Positions 33,702 through 46,737 of a stretch of DNA of 64,000 nt are shown in pieces (position 1 is the stretch's first letter; each line of letters begins with the position of its first letter). Both the position numbers and the translations under genes were made by a program. A model generated the notes under the pieces. That model had not been told where the DNA came from, searched no databases, and was given only the letters and a program-made list of their open reading frames with translations. Source of the DNA: Stenotrophomonas sp. SAU14A_NAIMI4_8 (GTDB lineage: Bacteria > Pseudomonadota > Gammaproteobacteria > Xanthomonadales > Xanthomonadaceae); assembly GCF_003086695.1 (NCBI RefSeq), contig NZ_CP025999.1, forward strand, positions 2,893,680 to 2,957,679. The letters run 5' to 3'.

Positions 33702-34685
33702 ATGGACATGACCGCAGACCACCCCACAGACGGCGAACTGCTGGACGACAAAAACCTGGAGAAGCTGCAGGCACTGGAAGCGCGTGCCTATGCAGCGTTC
33801 GACGACGGCGACCTGCGCTATGCAGCCAGCCTGTTCGGCGAACTCGTCGAACAGACGCCCGAGATTTCCCATCTGCACTACATGCGCGGATTGGCCCACA
33901 AATACCTGCGTGACTGGCACGCGTCGCTGCGCGACAACCTGCAGTCGGAACAACGGCGCGATGCGTTTGACGAAGCCACTGCGTGGAATGCCGCTATTGC
34001 CGCGACCGGCGCCGGCGACTGGGTTGAAGCACGCCGGCAGTGGAACCGCTGTGGCATCACCCTGCCGGAAGGCGAAGGCCCGATCGAAGGCAACTTCGGC
34101 GTGGCCTGCGTACGCCTGGCGCCCTGGTCGGACGCCGAAGTGGTGTACATGACGCGCATCGATCCGGTGCGGGCACGCATCGACAACGTTCCACTGCCCG
34201 AAAGCGGCTTCCGCTTCGGCGACATCGTGCTGCATGACGGCGCATCGACCGGCCATCGCACCTACGGCGGACAGGACGTGCCGGTGTTCAACGCCATGCA
34301 GCGCCTGCAGCGGTCGGACATGGCGACCTTCACCGTGTTCGTGCACTGCGATTCAGCCGATGACATCGCTGCCCTGGAGGCGATGACGCTGCCTGGCATC
34401 GGCATGGTCGAGGACTGGACTGCCAACATCCGTCGGTTGTGCCGCCGCTGCAGTTACGGCACCCCGCACCAGCACGACAGCGAGGCAACGCCAGCTGATG
34501 ACGGCACCTGGAAGCGCGAGCGCGATCTGGGCGTCGCCGCGCAGGGTCGGGCTGCGGTGGAGAAGCTGCTGGCAACGTGGACGGCGGCGGGGCCGGGGCG
34601 CGTGCTGGAGGCCATCGAACAGCGCGAGCAGTCGCTGAGTGATCCCGCGCCGGGCCAGGTCTGGTGGCTGGGGGAGGACGCGTAG
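33702..34685 (+). CDS. TPR-like hypothetical protein (327 aa)
   Basis: The first 150 residues look like tetratricopeptide helices: LEKLQALEARAYAAFDDGDL, YAASLFGELVEQTPEISHLH, YMRGLAHKYLRDWHASLRDN. The rest is a compact domain with paired cysteines (LCRRCSYGTPHQHD) and no known motif. It has no signal peptide. The ATG at 33702 is preferred; ATGs at 33675 and 33708 are possible. Its TAG stop is part of a SMAG repeat. The second domain's role is unknown. Confidence 0.7.
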   Translation: MDMTADHPTDGELLDDKNLEKLQALEARAYAAFDDGDLRYAASLFGELVEQTPEISHLHYMRGLAHKYLRDWHASLRDNLQSEQRRDAFDEATAWNAAIAATGAGDWVEARRQWNRCGITLPEGEGPIEGNFGVACVRLAPWSDAEVVYMTRIDPVRARIDNVPLPESGFRFGDIVLHDGASTGHRTYGGQDVPVFNAMQRLQRSDMATFTVFVHCDSADDIAALEAMTLPGIGMVEDWTANIRRLCRRCSYGTPHQHDSEATPADDGTWKRERDLGVAAQGRAAVEKLLATWTAAGPGRVLEAIEQREQSLSDPAPGQVWWLGEDA

Positions 34686-34748
34686 CGTCGAGCTTGCTCG
34701 ACTGCTGTCGGCGCAATCTCAAGGGCAGTCGAGCAAGCTCTACGCTAC
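34682..34748. repeat. SMAG dimer overlapping a stop codon
   Basis: GTAGCGTCGAGCTTGCTCGA opens the first unit and its TAG is the stop of the TPR-like gene. The second, inverted unit ends GAGCAAGCTCTACGCTAC at 34748. It may form one long stem in RNA. Confidence 0.88.
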
Positions 34749-34854
34749 CTGCAGAGGCCCGCCACACCGGGCTTTCAGAATTCTTCAGCCGGATTTCCAG
34801 CACTTCAGACGGCACGCTGGCCGAATCAGGGCTCCCTTCAACGGAGCCTTGCCG

Positions 34855-35907
34855 ATGCGCACGATCACCCTTCTCGTCCTGCTGCTGTGCACCACCCTGC
34901 CCTGCACCGCAGCCCCCTTGGATACGGCGCGCCTGAAGGCGCTGGAACAGGCCATCGCCAGCGATGAGCTCAAGCAGGTGCGCAGCGTGCTGCTGCAGGT
35001 CGAAGGCAAGGTGGTCTACGAGGGCTACTTCAACGGTGCCGACGCGCAGACCCTGCATGACGTGCGTTCGGCCAGCAAGAGCGTGACCGCACTGCTGGTC
35101 GGCGCGGCCATCGGCCAGCACCGGCTTCCGGGCGTGCAGGCCCGCGTGTACGACTACTTCCCGGCCTACACCGCCAGCCACAGCATTGACCCCCGCCTGC
35201 GCGCCACCACCGTGCAGGACCTGCTGACCATGAGCAGCCTGTGGGAATGCGACGACGAGAATCCGTTCTCGGCCGGCAACGAGGAACGCATGTACGTGGG
35301 CGAACGCTGGCTGGACTTTGCCCTGGGCCTGCCGGTGAAAGGCTTCGCGCCGTGGATGCAGCGCCCGCAGGACAGCCCGCACGGCCGCGCGTTCGCCTAC
35401 TGCACCGCCAATTCCTTCGTGCTGGGCGCGGTGCTTGAACAGGCCACCGGGCAGCCGCTGGCCGACTTTGCCGCCACTGCGCTGGAGCGCCCGCTGGGCA
35501 TTACCGAGCGCCACTGGAACCGTTCACCGGAAGGCATCGGCATGGGCGGCGGCGGGACCCGCTACCGCAGCCGCGATCTGGCCCGGCTTGGGCAGCTGGT
35601 GCTCGACCGGGGCCGCTGGCAGGGCCAGCAGCTGGTTCCGCAGGACTACATCGAGGCGATGGTGCAGGCGCAGGCGACCACCTCCGATGGCAGCGATTAC
35701 GGCTACCAGTGGTGGGGCCTGAAACTGGACGCGCAGGGTGCACCGCGCACGGTGTGGGCGATGTCCGGCAACGGCGGTAACTACGTGTTCGTGCTGCCCG
35801 AGCAACGCGCGGTGGCGGTCGTCACGACCCAAGCGTTCAACCGCAGCTTCGCCCACCCGCAATCGCGGCGCATCCTTACCGAGTTCCTGCTGCCGGCGCT
35901 GCACTGA
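34855..35907 (+). CDS. Serine hydrolase, beta-lactamase class C-like
   Basis: 350 aa with a signal peptide (MRTITLLVLLLCTTLPCTAA). The nucleophile motif is SASK (Ser72, Lys75) in DVRSASKSVTALLVGAAIGQ. The second motif region reads FAYCTANSFVLGAVL, where YCT stands in place of the usual YxN. GNGGNYVFVLPE near the C-terminus may occupy the KTG-like strand. It probably acts in the periplasm as an esterase or peptidase on cell-wall or small substrates, not as a true beta-lactamase. It ends 32 nt inside the convergent regulator gene. Confidence 0.88.
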   Translation: MRTITLLVLLLCTTLPCTAAPLDTARLKALEQAIASDELKQVRSVLLQVEGKVVYEGYFNGADAQTLHDVRSASKSVTALLVGAAIGQHRLPGVQARVYDYFPAYTASHSIDPRLRATTVQDLLTMSSLWECDDENPFSAGNEERMYVGERWLDFALGLPVKGFAPWMQRPQDSPHGRAFAYCTANSFVLGAVLEQATGQPLADFAATALERPLGITERHWNRSPEGIGMGGGGTRYRSRDLARLGQLVLDRGRWQGQQLVPQDYIEAMVQAQATTSDGSDYGYQWWGLKLDAQGAPRTVWAMSGNGGNYVFVLPEQRAVAVVTTQAFNRSFAHPQSRRILTEFLLPALH

Positions 35908-37444
35908 GGCTGGCCAGGTCATCTGGCCGCCAGGCGGCGGCCAGTACCTGCGCGCGCTGGCGGGCGATGTCGGTTTCCAGGCGCTGCAGCAGTGCCGGCC
36001 AGCCGGGTGCGCCGCGCAGGGGCACGAACAGCGGCGTGGTACGCAGCCAGGCCACGTCGCGGAAACCGTCGTCGACGGCCTGCTGTAGTGCCGCCACGGC
36101 GTGGTCCGTCTGGCCCAGGGCCTGCAGCAGCAGCGCCCGCTCGATGGCGGCATCGGGCCAGCCATCCCCTGCCCCTGCCTGGTCACCCAGTTGCTGCAGG
36201 CGCTGGCTGATCCATGCCGCCTGCGCCGGTTGCGCGCCATGCAGGGCCGCCAGGGTCTGGCCGAGCGACTGCTGCGGCCGCAGTTGCCGGCCCAGCTCGA
36301 AGGCCTGGGCCGCTGCTGCGGGGTCACCGGCCAACAGCGCCAGTTCCCCCTGCAGGCGGCGCAGCTGCGGGTGCGGCGTGCCACGTGCCAGGGCTTCGTC
36401 CAGCGCCTGCCGCGCCTGCTGCGGTGCGCCGGCCAGGTACAGGCTGCGCGGCCAGGCGATGTTCGAAAAGACATTGTCCGGGTACAGCTGGAAGTTGCGC
36501 GCGTGACGCTGCCCCGCCGCCTGGGTGAAGCCGAGCAGTTCCAGTTCGCGCGCGACCTGTACGTCACGGAAGCGCACGCGTTCGGGCGCCTTCAACGACA
36601 GGTTCTGGCGCAGTGCGGTGGCCAGCTCGCCGCGCTCCTGCTGCAGGTAGGCCAGCGACGCGCGGCTGCGTTCGTCGCCAGGGTCCAGCTCGATGGCGTG
36701 GCGGTAGCCGGCCATGGCCTGGCGCATGTCACCCAGGCAATCCTGCGCGTAGCCCCAGAGTGCATGCGTGGCGGCCTCGCGCGGCGCGCGCCGGCGCTCC
36801 TGCTCGGCCAATGCCAGCGCCTCCCTCATCTGCGCAGGGCTGCCATTGAACAGGCAGCCCTGCGCCGACAGCGCGCGTGACAGGCCGCGCCGGGCCGGTG
36901 TGGATTCCGGATCGGCCTGCAGGGCCTGCCGGTACAGACTGATCGCCCGTTCGTTGTTGCTGGCCTGGCCGATGCCGGCGTAATAGTCGGCGCGCTGCAG
37001 CAGCGACTGCGCGGCGCCTTGCGGCGCAGGCCGTGACCAGAACAACAGTCCGACAGCGACCGCCAGCAACGCGGCCATCGAGGCGAACAGCGCGGCCCAG
37101 CGGCGCCAGCGGGCGCGCGGCGTGGGGGCCTGGACCGGCAGCGGCGGCGCACACAGCTGGTAGCCGCGCGCGCGCACCGAGCGGATGTAACGGGGATTGC
37201 GGCCGTCGTCACCGAGCGCCTGGCGGAGCAGCTTCACCCGCTGGCTGATCGCGTCTTCGCCCACCACGGCCGGCGCCCATACCTGGGCGGCCAAGGTGTC
37301 GAAATCCACGACGTCGGTGCCATGGGCCAGCAGCACGTCCAACAGGGTCCAGCTCAGGCCGCTGACGGGCAGTACCTCGCCGTCACGACTGACCCGTTGC
37401 GACGGGCGATCGATCTCCAGGTCGAGCAGGCGCAGGCTGTCCAT
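35876..37444 (-). CDS. CadC-like winged-helix regulator with TPR domain
   Basis: 522 aa. Residues 3-97 are an OmpR/PhoB-type winged helix (WTLLDVLLAHGTDVVDFDTL, AISQRVKLLRQALGDDGRNP, YIRSVRARGYQL). A single TM follows (about 116-136, AALFASMAALLAVAVGLLFW), then a periplasmic TPR array (LYRQALQADPESTPARRGLS, ALWGYAQDCLGDMRQAMAGY). This is the membrane-bound one-component architecture of CadC. The ligand and targets are unknown. The start at 37444 fits the winged helix. Its 3' end overlaps the convergent serine hydrolase gene by 32 nt. Confidence 0.88.
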   Translation of the reverse strand: MDSLRLLDLEIDRPSQRVSRDGEVLPVSGLSWTLLDVLLAHGTDVVDFDTLAAQVWAPAVVGEDAISQRVKLLRQALGDDGRNPRYIRSVRARGYQLCAPPLPVQAPTPRARWRRWAALFASMAALLAVAVGLLFWSRPAPQGAAQSLLQRADYYAGIGQASNNERAISLYRQALQADPESTPARRGLSRALSAQGCLFNGSPAQMREALALAEQERRRAPREAATHALWGYAQDCLGDMRQAMAGYRHAIELDPGDERSRASLAYLQQERGELATALRQNLSLKAPERVRFRDVQVARELELLGFTQAAGQRHARNFQLYPDNVFSNIAWPRSLYLAGAPQQARQALDEALARGTPHPQLRRLQGELALLAGDPAAAAQAFELGRQLRPQQSLGQTLAALHGAQPAQAAWISQRLQQLGDQAGAGDGWPDAAIERALLLQALGQTDHAVAALQQAVDDGFRDVAWLRTTPLFVPLRGAPGWPALLQRLETDIARQRAQVLAAAWRPDDLASLSAAPAAGTR

Positions 37445-37487
37445 GGCCGCAGCATAGCGGCAAGAACGGGGCGGAGCGCAGACAAAG

Positions 37488-37513
37488 AAAAAGCGGGCCG
37501 AAGCCCGCTTTTT
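37488..37513 (-). terminator. Bidirectional terminator after pnp
   Basis: AAAAAGCGGGC-CGAA-GCCCGCTTTTT is an 11-bp perfect stem with a tetraloop and A/T tracts. It ends the minus-strand rimP-to-pnp transcript just before the CadC-like gene. Confidence 0.85.
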
Positions 37514-37536
37514 CATGATTGCGATGCCAGCGGTGG

Positions 37537-37603
37537 GGTGTCAACCAAGGTTGACACCTACCGGGGTGGCGGCGGTGGGGTGTCAACCACGGTTGACACC
37601 TAC
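37537..37603. repeat. Pair of SMAG repeats after pnp
   Basis: Two units with stems GGTGTCAACC / GGTTGACACC at 37537-37561 and 37579-37603, each ending CTAC, i.e. GTAG on the minus strand. They are separated by 17 nt in direct orientation. Confidence 0.88.
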
Positions 37604-37623
37604 CGTCATCGACCGGAGGTCGA

Positions 37624-39732
37624 TTACTCGGCGCTGGCGCCTTCGCCTTCTTCCACGGCCTTCATCGACAGGCGGATACGGCCCTGCTTGTCGACTTCCA
37701 GCACCTTGACCTTGACCACGTCGCCTTCCTTCAGCACGTCGCCGACCTTCTCGACGCGATCGCTGGAGATCTGCGACACGTGGACCAGACCGTCCTTGCC
37801 CGGCAGGATCGTGACGAACGCACCGAAGTCCATGATCTTGGCGACCTTGCCTTCGTAGATGCGGCCCGGCTCGACGTCCGAGGTGATCTGCTCGATGCGG
37901 GCCTTGGCGGCCTGGGCAGCGATGGCATTGACCGAGGCGATGACGATGGTGCCGTCGTCCTGGATGTCGATCTGGGTGCCGGTTTCCTTGGTGATGGCCT
38001 GGATGGTCGAACCACCCTTGCCGATCACTTCGCGGATCTTGTCCGGGTGGATCTTGATGGTCAGCAGACGCGGCGCGTAGTCCGACAGCTCTTCGCGCGG
38101 AGCGGTCAGGCCGTGGGCCATTTCGCCCAGGATGTGCAGACGGCCAGCCTTGGCCTGCTGCAGCGCCTGCTTCATGATCTCTTCGGTGATGCCTTCGATC
38201 TTGATGTCCATCTGCAGGGCGGAGATGCCCTCAGCGGTACCGGCCACCTTGAAGTCCATGTCGCCCAGGTGATCTTCGTCACCCAGGATGTCGGACAGGA
38301 CGACGAAGCGATCGCCTTCCTTGACCAGACCCATGGCGATACCGGCCACCGGGGCCTTCACCGGCACGCCGGCGTCCATCAGGGCCAGCGACGAGCCGCA
38401 GACCGAGGCCATCGACGAGGAACCGTTCGACTCGGTGATTTCCGAGACGACGCGGATGGTGTACGGGAAGGCTTCCAGCGACGGCATGACAGCCAGCACG
38501 CCGCGCTTGGCCAGGCGACCGTGGCCGATTTCACGGCGCTTCGGGCCCATCATGCGGCCGCACTCACCCACCGAGAACGGAGGGAAGTTGTAGTGGAACA
38601 GGAAGTTTTCCTTGTACTCACCGGCAACGGCGTCGATGACCTGGCCGTCACGGGCGGTGCCCAGGGTGATGGTCACGATGGCCTGGGTTTCGCCGCGGGT
38701 GAACAGCGAGGAACCGTGGGTACGCGGCAGCACGCCGGTCTTCACGGCGATCGGGCGGACGGTGTCCAGCGCACGGCCGTCGATGCGGACCTTGGTGTCC
38801 AACACCGAGTCACGCATGGTGCGGTATTCCAGCTCGCCGAATTCCTTCGACAGCTCGGCCGGGTTCCAGCCCTCGGCGGCCACGCGGCCAGCCAGGCTTT
38901 CGACCACGTCCTTCTTGATCGCCGAGATGGCGTCGCGGCGCTGCAGCTTGTCGCGCACCTGGAAGGCTTCGCCCAGGCGCGGGCCGATGGCTTCCTTCAG
39001 GGCGCCGATCAGCACGTCGTTCTTGGCCGGGGCTTCCCAGGTCGACGGCTTGGTGCCGGCTTCGACGGTCAGCTCGTTGATCGCGTTGATGACCTTCTGC
39101 ATTTCGCGGTGACCGAAGGTCACGGCGCCCAGCATCACTTCTTCGGACAGCAGCGCGGCTTCGGATTCAACCATCAGCACGGCGTTGGAGGTACCGGCGA
39201 CGACCAGTTCCAGCTGCGAGTCAGCCAGTTCGCTGACGGTCGGGTTCAGGATGTACTCGCCGTTCTTGTAGCCGACCTTGGCAGCGCCGATCGGACCCAT
39301 GAACGGGGTGCCGGCCAGAGCCAGGGCAGCCGAGGCGCCGATCAGGGCCGGGATGTCGCCGTCCACGTCCGGGTTCAGCGACATGACCGTGGCGATGATC
39401 TGCACTTCGTTCTTGTAGTCTTCCGGGAACAGCGGGCGGATCGGACGGTCGATCAGGCGCGAGATCAGGGTTTCCTTCTCGGTCGCACGGCCTTCACGCT
39501 TGAAGAAACCACCCGGGATACGGCCGCCGGCGTAGAACTTTTCCTGATAATCGACGGTCAGCGGGAAGAAGTCCTGGCCTTCGCGCGCGCTCTTGGCGGC
39601 GACGGCGGTGACCAGCAGTACGGTGTCGTCCATCTTGACGATGACGGCGCCGCTTGCCTGGCGGGCGACTTCGCCGGTCTCAAGCGTGACGGTGTGCTTG
39701 CCGTACTGGAAGGTTTTGGTGATTTTTGCCAC
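37624..39732 (-). CDS. pnp: Polyribonucleotide nucleotidyltransferase
   Basis: 702 aa trimeric 3'-5' phosphorolytic exonuclease, part of the degradosome. Two RNase PH domains ([60 protein letters not shown]), a KH domain ([20 protein letters not shown]) and a C-terminal S1 domain ([29 protein letters not shown]) are all present. It follows rpsO as in E. coli, with a terminator between the two genes. Confidence 0.99.
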   Translation of the reverse strand: MAKITKTFQYGKHTVTLETGEVARQASGAVIVKMDDTVLLVTAVAAKSAREGQDFFPLTVDYQEKFYAGGRIPGGFFKREGRATEKETLISRLIDRPIRPLFPEDYKNEVQIIATVMSLNPDVDGDIPALIGASAALALAGTPFMGPIGAAKVGYKNGEYILNPTVSELADSQLELVVAGTSNAVLMVESEAALLSEEVMLGAVTFGHREMQKVINAINELTVEAGTKPSTWEAPAKNDVLIGALKEAIGPRLGEAFQVRDKLQRRDAISAIKKDVVESLAGRVAAEGWNPAELSKEFGELEYRTMRDSVLDTKVRIDGRALDTVRPIAVKTGVLPRTHGSSLFTRGETQAIVTITLGTARDGQVIDAVAGEYKENFLFHYNFPPFSVGECGRMMGPKRREIGHGRLAKRGVLAVMPSLEAFPYTIRVVSEITESNGSSSMASVCGSSLALMDAGVPVKAPVAGIAMGLVKEGDRFVVLSDILGDEDHLGDMDFKVAGTAEGISALQMDIKIEGITEEIMKQALQQAKAGRLHILGEMAHGLTAPREELSDYAPRLLTIKIHPDKIREVIGKGGSTIQAITKETGTQIDIQDDGTIVIASVNAIAAQAAKARIEQITSDVEPGRIYEGKVAKIMDFGAFVTILPGKDGLVHVSQISSDRVEKVGDVLKEGDVVKVKVLEVDKQGRIRLSMKAVEEGEGASAE

Positions 39733-39837
39733 GGAGGGTGTCCTTGGGGATGCTGTCTGCGAATTGGACCGTCGGCGACCCTTGCCGCCTGCGGGTGGCC
39801 GGATCGTTCCGGCCTGAATCGGGGATTGCGGTGCTAC

Positions 39838-39870
39838 AAAACAAAACCGCGGCGCATCGCTGCGCCGCGG
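39838..39870 (-). terminator. Terminator between rpsO and pnp
   Basis: CCGCGGCGCA-TCGC-TGCGCCGCGG is a perfect 10-bp stem; on the minus strand it is followed by TTTTGTTTTG. Partial termination here would raise S15 over PNPase. Confidence 0.85.
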
Positions 39871-39882
39871 GGGATTCGTTGC

Positions 39883-40143
39883 TTAGCGACGCAGGCCAAG
39901 CTTTTCAATCAGGGCCTTGTAACGCTCGACGTCCTTCTTCTTCAGGTAGTCGAGCAGGCTGCGACGGCGGTTGACCATCTGCAGCAGGCCGCGGCGGCTG
40001 TGGTGGTCCTTCTTGTGGGTCTTGAAGTGGCCGGTCAGCAGCTCGATGCGGGCGGTCAGCAGGGCGACCTGCACTTCCGGGGAGCCGGTGTCAGCCGAGC
40101 TGCGCTTGTTGTCTTCAATGACCTTCTGGGTGTCGATCGACAT
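39883..40143 (-). CDS. rpsO: 30S ribosomal protein S15
   Basis: 86 aa with [60 protein letters not shown] and [20 protein letters not shown]. It binds 16S rRNA early in 30S assembly, and in E. coli represses its own translation. The start at 40143 is fixed by the family N-terminus. The 173-nt gap to truB shows no clear element. Confidence 0.99.
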   Translation of the reverse strand: MSIDTQKVIEDNKRSSADTGSPEVQVALLTARIELLTGHFKTHKKDHHSRRGLLQMVNRRRSLLDYLKKKDVERYKALIEKLGLRR

Positions 40144-40316
40144 TTCTTTTTTCTCTGTGATGCGTGGCCGGCAGGAACGCGCTTCGCGCACCGCCAGGCT
40201 CGCCGTGGACTACGAGGATGAAACCTGCCGGAGCAGGCTGCCGGAAAACGGCCGCGAAATTGTAACGGTCGGGGCCCGGCGGAACAAGGACCGGGGCTGA
40301 ATGCGCCCCGCCCCGG

Positions 40317-41225
40317 TTACAGGTTGAAGCGGCGCTGCGGCGCCAGCAGGCCACCGGCATCCACCTGTCCCAGGCCCTGCGGGGTGCCATCGGGCCCGTA
40401 TACGGCCACCAGCCCCGGGGGCCAGGCGGCATCGCGCTGGCGCTGCCCGACACAGAAGCGGTGGGCCTGTTCGGCATCCAGTTCGACCCGGGGGTACTCG
40501 GCCAGGCCGGCCGCCAGCGGCAGCAGCAGCGCCTCCATGCCGGCCTCGTCGCCGGCCTCGACCATGGCGCGCAGCTGGTCCAGGGTCACCATCACCGGAT
40601 CACGGAACGGTTCGACCCAGAGCCGGCGCAGCGCACTGATATGCGCGCCGCAGCCCAAGGCCTCGCCCAGGTCACGGGCCAGGCTGCGGATGTAGGTGCC
40701 CGAGCCGCAGGTCACGCGCAGGCGCAGGCGCTCGGGCTGCTGCTCGAGCACCTCGATGGCATGCACCTGGACCTCACGCTCCGGGGCTTCGATGGCCTCG
40801 CCGCGGCGGGCCTTCACATACAGCGGCTCGCCGCCCTGCTTCAGCGCCGAATAGATCGGTGCGCGCTGGCGGATGCTGCCGGTCAACGGGGCCAGCGCGG
40901 CCTGCAGGGCGTCGGCGCTGATGGCCGGCACCGGGCGCTGCAGCAGCACCTGGCCTTCGGCGTCATCAGTGTCGGTGGTCTGGCCGAGCACGACCTCGGC
41001 GTCATAGGCCTTGGCAGAGCCCAGCAGCAGGCCAGCGATCTTGGTCGCTTCGCCAAAGCACAGCGGCAGCAGGCCGGTGGCCAGCGGGTCCAGGCTGCCG
41101 GTGTGGCCACCCTTCTCGGCACGGAACAGGCGGCGCGCCACCTGCAGGGCGGCGTTGGAGCTCATGCCGGTCGACTTGTCGAGCAGCAGGATGCCATCCA
41201 GACGGCGGAACTGAATTCGGGTCAT
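40317..41225 (-). CDS. truB: tRNA pseudouridine(55) synthase
   Basis: 302 aa. It makes pseudouridine 55 in the T-loop of tRNAs. Motifs: [40 protein letters not shown] with the catalytic Asp of [29 protein letters not shown] and [22 protein letters not shown]-terminal PUA-like domain ends at [15 protein letters not shown]. It lies between rbfA and rpsO, as in E. coli. Confidence 0.98.
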   Translation of the reverse strand: MTRIQFRRLDGILLLDKSTGMSSNAALQVARRLFRAEKGGHTGSLDPLATGLLPLCFGEATKIAGLLLGSAKAYDAEVVLGQTTDTDDAEGQVLLQRPVPAISADALQAALAPLTGSIRQRAPIYSALKQGGEPLYVKARRGEAIEAPEREVQVHAIEVLEQQPERLRLRVTCGSGTYIRSLARDLGEALGCGAHISALRRLWVEPFRDPVMVTLDQLRAMVEAGDEAGMEALLLPLAAGLAEYPRVELDAEQAHRFCVGQRQRDAAWPPGLVAVYGPDGTPQGLGQVDAGGLLAPQRRFNL

Positions 41226-41251
41226 GACGTTGATGTCGGCGGACGCCGCCG

Positions 41252-41274
41252 GTAGCGCCGGGCCATGCCCGGCG
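41252..41274. repeat. SMAG repeat between rbfA and truB
   Basis: GTAGCGCCGGGCCATGCCCG followed by GCG; the stem is CGCCGGGC / GCCCGGCG around CAT. Confidence 0.85.
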
Positions 41275-41290
41275 TGCGCGCAATGCGCGG

Positions 41291-41674
41291 TTATTCTTCG
41301 TCGCTCTTGCGACGCTTCTCTGCGGCCAGCGTATCGGGCAGGTCGCGCAGGATGTTGTCGATGTGCTCACCACGATCGACCGAGTCGTCGTAGTGGAAAT
41401 GCAGCTCAGGCACGTGGCGCAGCTTCATCGCCCGGGCCAGGTCCATGCGCAGGCGATAGCCCAGCTCGCGCAGGCCCTTCACTGCTTCGGCCGAACGTTC
41501 CGGCATCAGCGCGGTGACGAACACCTTGGCATGGGCCATGTCGCGGGTGATTTCCACGTCGGACACGCTCACCGAGGGCAACCCATGCTCGCGCACGGCG
41601 TTGTGCACCAGGGTGCCGAGTTCACGGCGCAGCTGGGCGGAGACACGGTCGGTTCGATGGAAGGTTTTGGGCAC
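41291..41674 (-). CDS. rbfA: 30S ribosome-binding factor RbfA
   Basis: 127 aa KH-like assembly factor for late 30S maturation. Pattern: [60 protein letters not shown] and [21 protein letters not shown] choose the GTG at 41674 (VPKTFHRTD), which matches the family start and has AAGAGC upstream; an ATG at 41710 adds residues not typical of RbfA. It follows infB across a gap with two SMAG repeats. Confidence 0.95.
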   Translation of the reverse strand: MPKTFHRTDRVSAQLRRELGTLVHNAVREHGLPSVSVSDVEITRDMAHAKVFVTALMPERSAEAVKGLRELGYRLRMDLARAMKLRHVPELHFHYDDSVDRGEHIDNILRDLPDTLAAEKRRKSDEE

Positions 41675-41700
41675 GCGGTCAGGCTCTTGATTTGAATGTG

Positions 41701-41757
41701 ACCCGACCAAGGTCGGGCACTACCAGGGATGGTAACCCGACCAAGGTCGGGCCCCAC
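41701..41757. repeat. Pair of SMAG repeats between infB and rbfA
   Basis: ACCCGACCAAGGTCGGGCAC plus TAC at 41701-41723 and ACCCGACCAAGGTCGGGCCC plus CAC at 41735-41757. They are direct copies inside the 126-nt infB-rbfA gap. Confidence 0.88.
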
Positions 41758-41800
41758 CGGGTTGGCGGACCGGTCCGTGAAGACCGGCCACCTTGCAGCA

Positions 41801-44446
<2,646 letters not shown>

Positions 44447-44538
44447 TCGGATCCTATGATCTTGTGGGCGCCCCCCCGCAGATGGAGGTGGCGCGGATTC
44501 TACGCCCTGATCGGCTCAGGGCCCTGTTCATTGCCGGC

Positions 44539-46050
44539 TCATTCGCCGCGTTCCAGTCGGGCGATCTCCTCGGCACGCGCGGCCAGGATCAGCGCCGCGG
44601 CGCGCTCCTGGTCCAGCCCTTCAATGCCGAAGTCCATGACCTCGTCGGCGGCCAGGTCGGAAAGCTCCTCGCTGGTACGCACGCCGTGGCCGGCCAGCGC
44701 ATACGCGGTGGCTTCGTCCATGCCCTTCAGGGACAGCAGGTCCTGCGCCGGCTGGCCGTCTTCAAGGCCTTCTTCGACTGCCAGGGCCTCATTGAGCAGC
44801 GCATCGCGGGCACGAGCGCGCAGCTCTTCGACGATGTCTTCGTCGAAACCTTCCACGGCCAGCAGTTCGCCGACCGGGACATATGCAATTTCTTCGACCG
44901 TGCCAAAGCCTTCGGTCACCAGGATGCCGGCGATTTCCTCGTCCACTTCCAGCTTGTCCATGAACAGCTGGCGGGCCGATGCCTGCTCGGCTTCCGACTT
45001 GGCGGTGACCTGGTCCTGGGTCATCACGTTCAGCTGCCAACCGGTCAGGCGGCTGGCCAGGCGCACGTTCTGGCCACCCTTGCCGATGGCCTGGGCCAGG
45101 CGGTCTTCGGCCACGGCCAGGTCCATCGAGTGCTTGTCTTCATCGACGATGATCGACTGCACTTCGGCCGGCGCCATGGCGTTGATGACGAAGTTGGCCG
45201 GGCTCTCGTTCCACAGCACGATGTCCACGCGCTCGCCATTGAGCTCGTTGGACACGGCCTGCACGCGCGAACCGCGCATGCCGATGCAGGCACCGATCGG
45301 ATCGGTACGGGTATCGTGAGCCAGCACGGCGATCTTGGCGCGGTCGCCCGGATCGCGGGCACAGGCCTTGATTTCCACCAGGCCCTGGCCGACTTCCGGC
45401 ACTTCCAGCTTGAACAGCTCGATCATGAATTCCGGTGCGGCGCGGCTGATGAACAGCTGCGGGCCGCGGGGCTCCGAACGCACTTCGGCCAGGTAACCGC
45501 GCACGCGGTCGCCGGCGCGCAGCACGTCGCGCGGAATGCCCTTGTCCTTCGGAATGAAGCCTTCGGCGTTGCCGCCCAGGTCCACGTAGATGTTGCCGCG
45601 CTCGGCGCGCTTGACCACACCGGTGATCAGCTCACCCACGCGGTCCTTCCACGCATCGACCACCTGCTGGCGCTCGGCTTCGCGCACGCGCTGCACGATC
45701 ACCTGCTTGGCGGCCTGGGCGGCGATACGGCCGAAATCGGGGTTTTCGATCTGCTCTTCGATGTAGTCGCCGACGTCCACGCCTTCGGCTTCGTCGACGG
45801 CGTCCATCAGGCGGATCTGCCGGTCCGGCGACTCCATGACCACGTCATCGGCCACCACTTCCCAGCGGCGGTAGGTTTCGTAGCTGCCATCCTTGTGGTC
45901 GATGACCACGCGGGTCAGCACTTCCTCGTCGGGATAGCGCTTCTTCGCTGCCGAGGCCAGGGCGGCCTCGATGGCATCGAAGATCACTTCACGCGGCACG
46001 CCCTTTTCGTTGGCGACCGCGTCCACTACCAGCAACAGTTCCTTGCTCAT
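44539..46050 (-). CDS. nusA: Transcription termination/antitermination factor NusA
   Basis: 503 aa RNA polymerase-binding factor controlling pausing, termination and antitermination. It has the N-terminal domain (MSKELLLVVDAVANEKGVPR), S1 (GVVKRAERGNIYVDLGGNAE), two KH domains (IGACIGMRGSRVQAVSNELN; AIGKGGQNVRLASRLTGWQL) and two C-terminal acidic repeats (LAVEEGLEDGQPAQDLLSLK). The start at 46050 fits the family, 4 nt after rimP. Confidence 0.99.
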   Translation of the reverse strand: MSKELLLVVDAVANEKGVPREVIFDAIEAALASAAKKRYPDEEVLTRVVIDHKDGSYETYRRWEVVADDVVMESPDRQIRLMDAVDEAEGVDVGDYIEEQIENPDFGRIAAQAAKQVIVQRVREAERQQVVDAWKDRVGELITGVVKRAERGNIYVDLGGNAEGFIPKDKGIPRDVLRAGDRVRGYLAEVRSEPRGPQLFISRAAPEFMIELFKLEVPEVGQGLVEIKACARDPGDRAKIAVLAHDTRTDPIGACIGMRGSRVQAVSNELNGERVDIVLWNESPANFVINAMAPAEVQSIIVDEDKHSMDLAVAEDRLAQAIGKGGQNVRLASRLTGWQLNVMTQDQVTAKSEAEQASARQLFMDKLEVDEEIAGILVTEGFGTVEEIAYVPVGELLAVEGFDEDIVEELRARARDALLNEALAVEEGLEDGQPAQDLLSLKGMDEATAYALAGHGVRTSEELSDLAADEVMDFGIEGLDQERAAALILAARAEEIARLERGE

Positions 46051-46054
46051 TGGC

Positions 46055-46645
46055 TCACTCCGCGCGCGGCTTCTTTGCCGCCGGCTCGTTGGAAGAAGAA
46101 TTCTTGTCCGTCTTCGGACGCTTCGGCGCCGGGCCGGTCGGCTTGCTCGGGGCCAGGCCCAGGGCAACCCAGTCCGGCATGATCCGGGCCTTGTCGATGT
46201 TGTCGGCCGAGACCACCACTTCCGTCTTGTCGACGATGAAGGTGATGGTGTCTGCGGCCTCGTCGGTCGCCTCGATGCGGCCCTGCAGGCGACGACGGTT
46301 GTCCTGCGGCAGCTTCAGCACGACCTTGGCCATTTCGCCCAGGTGACGGCCGAACTGTTCCAGGTTGAACAGCGGGCGATCAACGCCCGGCGAAGATACT
46401 TCCAGCGTGTAGTTGCCGCTGATCGGGTCTTCCACGTCCATCTGTGCGGACACTTCGCGGCTGACGCGCTCGCAGTCGTCCACGTTGATGATGCGCTCGG
46501 GCTGCTCAGCCAGCGGCACGTCGATGTAAAGACGCAGGGTTGCACCGCCGGGGGCCGGCAGATATTCAACGCCCAGCAGCTCCAGGCCCAGCGACACAAC
46601 GGTCGGGGCGAGCAGATTCGCGATGTCGGTTGCCTTGTCGCTCAC
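46055..46645 (-). CDS. rimP: Ribosome maturation factor RimP
   Basis: 196 aa factor for 30S maturation. The RimP core is visible: [80 protein letters not shown]. The protein is about 45 residues longer than E. coli RimP because of a Lys/Pro/Ser-rich tail ([20 protein letters not shown]), probably disordered. First protein gene of the cluster, after the initiator tRNA genes. Confidence 0.97.
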   Translation of the reverse strand: MSDKATDIANLLAPTVVSLGLELLGVEYLPAPGGATLRLYIDVPLAEQPERIINVDDCERVSREVSAQMDVEDPISGNYTLEVSSPGVDRPLFNLEQFGRHLGEMAKVVLKLPQDNRRRLQGRIEATDEAADTITFIVDKTEVVVSADNIDKARIMPDWVALGLAPSKPTGPAPKRPKTDKNSSSNEPAAKKPRAE

Positions 46646-46713
46646 AGCCTGCCTTGATCTCTTGGTTGGGTGCCGGCCACGGCCGGCGGGGAAACATGAC
46701 GCCCCGGAAACGA

Positions 46714-46737
46714 CAAAGGGCCCGCAGGGCCCCTTTT
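46714..46737 (-). terminator. Hairpin upstream of rimP
   Basis: AAAGGGCCC-GCA-GGGCCCCTTTT forms a GC stem with one unpaired position and A/T flanks. It lies between the tRNA-fMet genes and rimP. It may be partial, since the tRNA and rimP can share a transcript in E. coli. Confidence 0.6.
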
